A DNA stretch of 64,000 bases from Leptolyngbya sp. CCY15150 (GTDB lineage: Bacteria > Cyanobacteriota > Cyanobacteriia > RECH01), in the NCBI RefSeq assembly GCF_016888135.1, contig NZ_JACSWB010000217.1, positions 1 to 64,000 on the forward strand, in the 5' to 3' direction. A program made the position numbers and the translations under genes. Below the pieces are notes generated by a model. It did no database searches. It was given only the letters and a program-made list of their open reading frames with translations, and had not been told where the DNA came from. Of the stretch, positions 56,782-64,000 are shown piece by piece; positions within the stretch are counted from its first letter, which is position 1; every line of letters starts with the position of its first letter.

Positions 56782-56937
56782 CCCAGCGCCGACAACCCCT
56801 TGTGAGGGAAACATCGAGGGTCTAAGTCAAGGGATCTCCTGTGAACACGCACCAACGATCCTCCAAGCATCATCAATCTGGGAGCGATCGCTAGCGCCAC
56901 TATGTTCCTATCCAAGCAGGATCCAATCCGGCAAGCA

Positions 56938-57228
56938 CTAGCTGCTAAAGATAGGCAAGCCTCCAACCTGCAAGGCAGCATCATCTTCCTCTGCGCCCTC
57001 ATAGAGAGTGAGATCTTTGGGATCTGGCTTACAACGCTTAATCGTCACTCGAATATTGGTTGCACCTTCTTGCCGCAAATCTGCAACATAGCCAGCCTTG
57101 GCTGACTCGGCTTCACTCGAACTTGCAAACGGGCCGAAATAGTAGGTGCAGCGCGGGTTATCGGTAATAACCTCAGCCCACCAGGCCTGCCCCAGAAATT
57201 CCAGCATACTTAACCAAATATCACTCAT
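56938..57228 (-). CDS. DUF1816 domain protein
   Basis: A 96-residue cyanobacterial protein of the DUF1816 family. Conserved features are AWWAEVITDNPRCTYYFGPF, a helix with SSSEAESAKAGYVADL, and the strand segment NIRVTIKRCKPDPKDLT. The function is unknown; the fold has been compared with small phycobilisome linker modules. It lies 82 bp downstream of rlmB on the same strand, so it may belong to the same transcript. Confidence 0.85.
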   Translation of the reverse strand: MSDIWLSMLEFLGQAWWAEVITDNPRCTYYFGPFASSSEAESAKAGYVADLRQEGATNIRVTIKRCKPDPKDLTLYEGAEEDDAALQVGGLPIFSS

Positions 57229-57310
57229 AAGCCCTACAGCGCCCCGTTAAGCATTCTTGCGTAAGTTTGAGTCAAAAAGTTTATTCACCTTAAAGAAGGT
57301 TCAAGCTTCG

Positions 57311-58561
57311 TTATACTCCGTTGCTCTTTTTTTGTAAAGCATTCATATGCACCGTATTGTTCCATCGCTGCCGATAGATTTCATACAGCGCCATCCCTGC
57401 CGCAACCGACGCATTCAAGCTGGGAGTGCGCCCCTGCAGCGGCACAGACACAAGTGCATCACAATGGCGTTGGGTTAACACGCTTAATCCTTCCCCTTCT
57501 CCGCCAATCACCAGTACCGTTGCACTATCAAAGGTCACGGTGTGAATGGGTTTATCTGCGGCATTGGCGGCAGTTCCATAGATCCAAAACCCTGCCTGTT
57601 TCAATTCTTCCAAGGCTTGGCTAAGATTGACAACCCTTGCAACTGGAAGAGTTTCTAAAGCTCCAGCCGCTACCTTCATGACGGTGGACGTGATCCCCAC
57701 CGATCGCCTCTGGGGGATCACGATCCCCTGGGCACCGAGAGCCTCCGCAGTTCGAGCGATCGCCCCTAAATTGTGGGGATCAGTCACTCCGTCAATGGCA
57801 ATCAGGACAGGCTTTTCAGCCTTAGACTTAGCCGTCGTAATTAGCTCTGCTAAGTCTAAATACTGGTAGGGTGTGACCTGGGCCGCGACCCCTTGATGAT
57901 TGGCATGGCGAGTTAGGTGACTAATGCGCTGAGGGGTGACTTCATCAATGACGGTTCCCTGACGTTTAGCCTCTTGGAGCAGGGTATAAAAGCGGGGATC
58001 GTAACGTAACTTAGCAGTAATCCAGATGCGGTTGAGGCTGCGCTCGCTTTCTAGGGCCGAAACAACACTGTGCCGTCCATAGATCAGGTCAGATTGCGCA
58101 TCATCGTCGGATAAGATATCACTGGGATCAGCCTCAGGCGGTAAGGATTCTACCGGACGGCGAGACGACGTGGCTTCAGATCGGAAACGGGGGGGGCGAT
58201 CGCGCCCTGACTTCTTCAGCCGAGGCCGAGGCGCATCATCGGCGACCGGTGCTTCTTGGTCAACCCGACGCTTGTAGGGCTTAGCGTCTGAAGCAGGGTC
58301 AACCCGGCGCTTGTAGGAAGGGTTAGCATCAGATTCAATCCGACGCTTGTAGGGCTTAGCATCAGATTCAGCCCGACGCTTGTAAGGCTTGGCATCGGAG
58401 GTAGGATCAACCCGACGTTTACGCTGAATGGGCTGATCCGTTGAGGAGGATGGCGCACCCGGACGAGCTTTGCCCTTATAAGGACGACCAGAGGATGGAC
58501 GACTAGCCCGATCATAGGGGCGATCGCTAGATGATCTTGAACGATTAGGTTTAGGAGCCAT
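57311..58561 (-). CDS. rlmB: 23S rRNA 2'-O-ribose methyltransferase RlmB (TrmH family)
   Basis: A 416-residue SPOUT methyltransferase. The C-terminal 260 residues form a typical RlmB: substrate-binding domain ([12 protein letters not shown]), then the SPOUT domain with [29 protein letters not shown] and [18 protein letters not shown], the knot motifs. RlmB methylates G2251 in 23S rRNA. The first 150 residues are a basic, low-complexity tail with at least four copies of KPYKRR(V/A/I) in 33- to 39-bp repeats. This may help RNA binding. It lies downstream of mini-RNase III, as in many bacteria. Confidence 0.9.
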   Translation of the reverse strand: MAPKPNRSRSSSDRPYDRASRPSSGRPYKGKARPGAPSSSTDQPIQRKRRVDPTSDAKPYKRRAESDAKPYKRRIESDANPSYKRRVDPASDAKPYKRRVDQEAPVADDAPRPRLKKSGRDRPPRFRSEATSSRRPVESLPPEADPSDILSDDDAQSDLIYGRHSVVSALESERSLNRIWITAKLRYDPRFYTLLQEAKRQGTVIDEVTPQRISHLTRHANHQGVAAQVTPYQYLDLAELITTAKSKAEKPVLIAIDGVTDPHNLGAIARTAEALGAQGIVIPQRRSVGITSTVMKVAAGALETLPVARVVNLSQALEELKQAGFWIYGTAANAADKPIHTVTFDSATVLVIGGEGEGLSVLTQRHCDALVSVPLQGRTPSLNASVAAGMALYEIYRQRWNNTVHMNALQKKSNGV

Positions 58562-58984
58562 AGAACGCTTTCTCGCAAATATGGTGGGTGTAGAGAATGA
58601 GGTGGAGGGAATTCAACAAGAGTGTTAGCCAAGAGAGACATCCCGATGCATCGCCGCTCAGCAACGATGGACTCAAGACAGCCATCTTCTCAACACCCAA
58701 TACAGTAAACGTTGGAGCCTGACGCCCAATCACGTTCTAGGCAGGCAGCGATCGCATTCGCTAGGCTGTCCTCTGCACTTTGAACGCTTACCAAGACATT
58801 GTTGAAGGGTGATCAACGGCCACTTGAGCCGCAGCGCTGGGGGATCAGCGGTTATCGAAGAACATAGGATTAAACATTGATGCCCTCAACCATCTGTATG
58901 ACGGATCACGGTAGCCAGCAGGGTATTCAGCATCTCAAGGGTTGAGGGTATTCTCAAGGAAGCCATGCCAGGCTCTAGGGCCGA
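58562..58984. other. Intergenic region between rlmB and mini-RNase III genes
   Basis: About 420 bp without a credible gene. A minus-strand open frame near 58551-58733 overlaps the rlmB start in another frame. The gap is larger than usual for a shared operon. Confidence 0.4.
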
Positions 58985-59398
58985 TTAAGACGCGCTTGCT
59001 GACAGCACCTCCGGCTTGAGAATATCCAGCAAGTATTGCAACCTCTGGGGATCAGTCAGATGCAAATATCCCACTAACGCTTCTAATCCTGTTGATTGTT
59101 GATATATGCTTTGGTCATGGCGCGATGGGCGATTGGATGCAGCGTTACGGCCCCGTCGAACCATTTCCTTCTCATGCTCTGTCAGAAAAGGTTGCAACAC
59201 ATCGAGATACCTCGCCTGTTGCTCTGCCCGAACCTGAGACACCACAAGCTGATGGTACAACCGAGGACGCTTGGGGGGAAATAGGTATAACTGCCTTACA
59301 TACAACTCATACACAGCATCACCTATATAGGCTAAAGCTGCTGGGGAAAGGCGCTGAACTTGCTCATTAGACCAAATCAACGATGGGTCAGCCCCCAT
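58985..59398 (-). CDS. mrnC: Mini-ribonuclease 3
   Basis: A 137-residue protein with only the RNase III catalytic domain and no dsRNA-binding domain, which defines Mini-III. The signature is LAYIGDAVYELYVRQ with catalytic acids, followed by YHQLVVSQVRAEQQARYL and, near the end, STGLEALVGYLHL with the second acid. It processes 23S rRNA ends. I chose ATG 59398; TTG 59404 is also in frame. It lies upstream of rlmB on the same strand, an arrangement shared with Firmicutes. Confidence 0.92.
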   Translation of the reverse strand: MGADPSLIWSNEQVQRLSPAALAYIGDAVYELYVRQLYLFPPKRPRLYHQLVVSQVRAEQQARYLDVLQPFLTEHEKEMVRRGRNAASNRPSRHDQSIYQQSTGLEALVGYLHLTDPQRLQYLLDILKPEVLSASAS

Positions 59399-59404
59399 GA
59401 ACAA

Positions 59405-59708
59405 TCAATATCACTATCATACCAAGTTCAATACAACTATAAATTAACAAGAAAACGGTAGAGCACCACCATTGTAGACGATGGTTCCACTTGAGTTTTT
59501 GCTCCCGACGTTGCCCCACGATCCCATGGTCGTCGATGCCCATGCTTTAGGTCTGAGACTTGCCTGGCTCATCTACGATGCGACTACAATGCGGCCAGCA
59601 GATGACCCAACTTAAGCCTTCTAGATGACCTAGGCAGGGTAGAATCGTGGGGCAGAGTATAGATTTTCTTAGCTATCTCCAGCCCAATGATAGTCAGGAC
59701 AATCAGGG
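59405..59708. other. Intergenic region
   Basis: About 300 bp between mini-RNase III and the STAS gene, both on the minus strand. I see no gene or clear motif. Confidence 0.4.
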
Positions 59709-60113
59709 CTAGTCTGCCGGCTTGTTGACATTCTCGATCGCGACATCCACCGACGGCTGCAGCGCCAAGAACTTCTCTAGCCGCACAAGCTTAACCGTTT
59801 GCGTCACGCGGGGGTTGGTCACAATTTGCATACTTCCCCCAGCAGTTTGCACTTTTTTAACGAGCTGGACAAGCGCCCCCAAACCAGAGCTGTCTACAAA
59901 GTCAATTTGGGACAGATCTAGGATGAGGTTTTTGGGATCTTCATCGGCGTAGGCGCTGAACACTTTGCGGAAAGTCGGTTCAGAAAAGGCATCCAGCAAA
60001 CCAGCCAGCCGAAATAGCTGATAGCTGCTTTTAACCTCTCTCGTGCCTCGCAAACTGACCGTTAGAGTGAGTGTTTCCGGAATGGCGGCCTCCTTATCAT
60101 TTAACTCAATCAA
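59709..60113 (-). CDS. STAS-domain anti-sigma factor antagonist
   Basis: A 134-residue STAS protein with the regulatory serine in FVDSSGLGALVQLVKK (about 72-87). The N-terminal extension has about 20 residues. Proteins of this class switch anti-sigma factors or kinase partners depending on phosphorylation of the serine. No kinase or phosphatase gene is adjacent. It is only distantly similar to the STAS protein at 39734. Confidence 0.88.
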   Translation of the reverse strand: MIELNDKEAAIPETLTLTVSLRGTREVKSSYQLFRLAGLLDAFSEPTFRKVFSAYADEDPKNLILDLSQIDFVDSSGLGALVQLVKKVQTAGGSMQIVTNPRVTQTVKLVRLEKFLALQPSVDVAIENVNKPAD

Positions 60114-60285
60114 TAATCTGAGATGAACTTAATGCCACCGTGTGCTACTCAGAGCATCGCCAAAGCTATAAAACCACATAGCTTTAGAATAATTCGAGGC
60201 TTTAGTATACGCTAGGATTTCATCCTGTGCAACAGCTCAGCCAAGAACTCTCACCACACCGGCATAGCTTTATGCTTGTTCTATC

Positions 60286-61017
60286 CTAATCTCCCTGGGG
60301 AAGTTCCTGCCATAACGGCGTCCGTTGGCGAAGACTGGCGTGGGTGCCGTTGCCCAAGATTAGATGATCCAACAGGGGCATACCAAGGAGTTGCCCTGCC
60401 TCTAAGAGTTGGCGCGTGAGATAGAGATCTTCAGGGCTAGGGTCTACGCTGCCGGAGGGATGGTTGTGGGCCACAATCAAGCGAGTGGCTCCTTGGCGAA
60501 TCACCTCCCGAAAGATTTCGCGAGGATGGGCCAGGGTTTCGGTGGCTGTGCCAATCGTAATCACCTGGGTACCGATCAGGCGATTTTTGACATCGAGCAA
60601 GACAACGGCGAATCGTTCTTGGGATTGCCACATCAAGTCTGGACTTAAAATTGAGGCGGCGATCGCTGGATCGTCAATAATCGGGCGATCGCTGGGGCGA
60701 GAATGCAGCACCCGTTTACCGAGTTCAATGGCCGCCAAAATGGTGGTGGCTTTGGCAGGGCCAACACCCTGAATCTGCATCAGCTCCGAGGCGGTGATAT
60801 CGCGCAGCACCGTCAGAGCATCCCGCTGATGTTCGCTGATTTTATGCAAAATATGCTGCCCTAGACCCACAGCAGACAGCTTGCCTGGGCCTTGCCCCGT
60901 ACCCAACAAAATTGCAATCAGCTCTGCCGTAGACAGGCTCTTGGCTCCGTGGAGCATCAATCGTTCCCGAGGGCGTTCGCTACTCGGTAAATCGGTCACT
61001 CTGAGATGGTAGGTCAT
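60286..61017 (-). CDS. radC: RadC/JAB-domain protein
   Basis: A 243-residue RadC-family protein. The N-terminal part has [14 protein letters not shown] and a helix-hairpin-helix ([22 protein letters not shown]). The C-terminal JAB domain has the metal motif in [16 protein letters not shown]. Despite the old name, a DNA repair role is not firmly established. I chose ATG 61017; the frame is open upstream to 61065. It stands alone. Confidence 0.92.
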   Translation of the reverse strand: MTYHLRVTDLPSSERPRERLMLHGAKSLSTAELIAILLGTGQGPGKLSAVGLGQHILHKISEHQRDALTVLRDITASELMQIQGVGPAKATTILAAIELGKRVLHSRPSDRPIIDDPAIAASILSPDLMWQSQERFAVVLLDVKNRLIGTQVITIGTATETLAHPREIFREVIRQGATRLIVAHNHPSGSVDPSPEDLYLTRQLLEAGQLLGMPLLDHLILGNGTHASLRQRTPLWQELPQGD

Positions 61018-61269
61018 GACTGCACCCCATAGACGCGGCAGACGGCGATCGCCACCGCAAGTCACTCCCCAATGCGATCCTTGAGGATACCCTCAGTAAT
61101 CCCATTCTCACGTATCATATAACACCAGAAAAGAGGTGATTTTACACGGATGATCCTGTCCCACCGTGATAAGCCTTCACGGGTCTCTCCACATCAGCAG
61201 ACCTTGGCGTACATTCATGGTCTCTACGCTCAACATAGTCCCTAGCAGAGGCAGACAGGATCCACGGAC

Positions 61270-62874
<1,605 letters not shown>

Positions 62875-63078
62875 TTAGGTACATTCCGAGGCATCGCGAC
62901 GACCACTCCCCCGATAGGCAGAATCTTGGGTATCCTCTTGAGAGGACAGGTTCCACGATTCACTGATGGCTGGCTGAGTGGGATAGAGATAGACCGATGC
63001 GCAACTGCTGCTAGTTTCGTTAAAGGGAGTAGCGATCGCGATCAGGGCGCTAGTCGAGAGAAGGACGGCAATAGACAT
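62875..63078 (-). CDS. patX: PatX-type RGSGR inhibitory peptide precursor
   Basis: A 67-residue predicted peptide with a hydrophobic N-terminus (SIAVLLSTSALIAIATPF) that looks like a signal or membrane segment, a polar middle, and RGSGR at residues 56-60 (coded at 62899-62913, minus strand) followed by seven more residues. PatS and PatX peptides carry RGSGR, which binds HetR and blocks it. The export-like N-terminus, size and position upstream of hetR on the same strand match PatX, the widely distributed type. The seven extra residues after the motif imply C-terminal trimming. ATG 63078; ribosome binding site weak. Confidence 0.85.
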   Translation of the reverse strand: MSIAVLLSTSALIAIATPFNETSSSCASVYLYPTQPAISESWNLSSQEDTQDSAYRGSGRRDASECT

Positions 63079-63202
63079 GGCAAATGTTCATTTAGAAGTA
63101 TCTAATTCCAAATACGACTGAGGGTTGGCCATGTCAGGACGATTGCCTGGCTCGCCCACAACTTCTCAAGTTTCTTCACGTCACGCCATAGATTGATTAG
63201 AT

Positions 63203-63472
63203 ATGCCGAAATATGTTTTGTGGGGTCGCTACTGCGAGAATGTGCTAGAGAAGCGCGCTCCTTACCGCCAAGCTCATTTGGATGGGCTACAACAGCAGAA
63301 AGACTTAGGCGTCTTGCTCACCATTGGGCCAACCCAAGATGTCACCCAGGTTTTTGGGCTCTACGAAGCCGAGGATGAAGCTACCGTGCGCCGCTGGATC
63401 GAAGGGGATCCCTATTGGCAACACGGTATCTGGACAGAATATGAGGTGAAGGAGTGGATCCAGGCGTTTTAG
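63203..63472 (+). CDS. YciI family protein
   Basis: An 89-residue protein with the YciI-like ferredoxin fold. It starts PKYVLWGRYCENVLEKRAPYRQAHLDGL with the conserved His, and has LLTIGPTQDVTQVFGLYEAEDE and an ending with WIEGDPYW and EYEVKEW. Relatives act as small dimeric enzymes or stress proteins of unclear function. It is divergent from patX with 124 bp between the starts. Confidence 0.85.
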   Translation: MPKYVLWGRYCENVLEKRAPYRQAHLDGLQQQKDLGVLLTIGPTQDVTQVFGLYEAEDEATVRRWIEGDPYWQHGIWTEYEVKEWIQAF

Positions 63473-63638
63473 CGAACCCTACCCACGTCTGCAGACTAAG
63501 TAGGTGGACTCAATGCCGTGAAGCTTGCCGGGTTTCGACAACCCTCTTCTCGTCAGAATTTGAGCATTGAGCGACGTCGCTCATTTCGACGTCGAAACGC
63601 TTGCCCATCGTGACGGTCTCCCACGGATCGACAGAAAA

Positions 63639-64000
63639 CTACCGGAATAATTCAGGAAACTGAGCTTTCCACTGCTCTGCCCCAAATTCAAGCTGAAATT
63701 CTTCAATCACCCAGGTGAGGGGTTTGCGCTGCTGCTGGGCGATCGCCATCAGGTATTGCTTGTAGCGTTGGCGATCGCTGTCGGTGGGAGCATCCCCAAA
63801 AATACAGCCGCGCAGCCATTCATCCTTGGGATGACAGCCAAACTTTTCAAAGAAAGCATGGCGCGTCCAGTTGGGTGAGTTATTGTCGCGAAAATCCTTG
63901 GGACGGCGGCGTTTCAAAAAGCGGCGCATCCGCTGTTCTCGCAACTGACGCAGTTGTTCATCGCTGAGCAGCTCTACTAGGTCATCGGTGAGCAGTTCTG
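63639..64000 (-). CDS. Hypothetical protein, C-terminal part (cut by window edge)
   Basis: An open frame of about 120 codons reading in from the right edge without a stop, so the start is outside. The visible part is basic and charged (LRQLREQRMRRFLKRRRPKDFRD), then has a compact segment (FFEKFGCHPKDEWLRGCIFGDAP) and a helical end (TWVIEEFQLEFGAEQWKAQFPELF). No family recognised. Confidence 0.65.
   Translation of the reverse strand, partial: ELLTDDLVELLSDEQLRQLREQRMRRFLKRRRPKDFRDNNSPNWTRHAFFEKFGCHPKDEWLRGCIFGDAPTDSDRQRYKQYLMAIAQQQRKPLTWVIEEFQLEFGAEQWKAQFPELFR

Noticed and set aside
58225-58420. CRISPR-like repeats
   Set aside because: The repeats are in frame inside rlmB, unit length varies by codons, and there are no spacers or cas genes.

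Overview
This window is chromosomal DNA from a filamentous, phycobilisome-containing cyanobacterium of fairly high GC content. The evidence is the start of psbD (photosystem II D2), the photosystem I assembly factors ycf3 and ycf4, two phycobilisome rod linkers (cpcL and cpcG types), the magnesium chelatase subunit chlI, hetR, and the palindrome GCGATCGC (HIP1) scattered through almost every kilobase. HetR together with an RGSGR peptide gene (patX type) points to a filamentous lineage. The base composition and dense HIP1 suggest a Leptolyngbya-like organism rather than a low-GC Nostoc, but heterocyst formation itself cannot be shown from this window.

Layout. 1-8 kb: psbD (cut by the left edge), ycf4, a lipoprotein cyclophilin, a LuxR-type response regulator, cpcL and cpcG, an RluD-type pseudouridine synthase, and the siroheme pair cobA-sirB. 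8-11.3 kb: a secreted pentapeptide protein, then a small host gene whose last 126 bp occur again about 2.2 kb downstream. Between the two copies lies an AT-richer, HIP1-free cassette encoding a three-Cys DUF5131 (phage Gp37/Gp68) protein and its partner TcmP. 11.3-25.5 kb: mostly minus-strand envelope and signalling genes: a META-domain protein, two uncharacterised proteins, a glycosyltransferase-like protein, a Ser/Thr kinase, a large AAA-like ATPase with repeated ATV(L/F)Q motifs, a cyclase-TIR-AAA fusion, a DUF3370 protein and a pyroglutamyl peptidase. 26-33.4 kb: a ParM-like actin with a small partner, a LysM/M23 peptidase, an HtrA protease, a DUF4079 protein and a CNNM/CBS transporter-like protein.

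33.8-49.5 kb: tRNA with CAU anticodon, pyrE, RMD1 family, gatC, ycf3, a two-domain polyphosphate kinase-2 protein, a STAS protein, a B12/radical SAM protein, RNase E with a long leader, a PilB/GspE ATPase, chlI and ruvC. 49.5-64 kb: a sugar-nucleotide epimerase-like SDR, hydrolases, gatA, a membrane-anchored protein-arginine deiminase with the full catalytic set of animal PADs, DUF1816, rlmB and mini-RNase III, a second STAS protein, radC, hetR, patX, a YciI protein and a cut-off hypothetical gene.

Most genes are single or in pairs, with few long operons. Functional sets visible here are photosystem I biogenesis (ycf3, ycf4), light harvesting (cpcL, cpcG), tetrapyrroles (cobA, sirB, chlI), Gln-tRNA amidation (gatA, gatC, far apart), RNA processing (rne, mrnC, rlmB, rluD type) and pattern control (hetR, patX). 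The observations most worth following up are the DUF5131-TcmP cassette with its flanking gene-tail duplication, the cyclase-TIR-AAA fusion, patX beside hetR, and the PAD enzyme.
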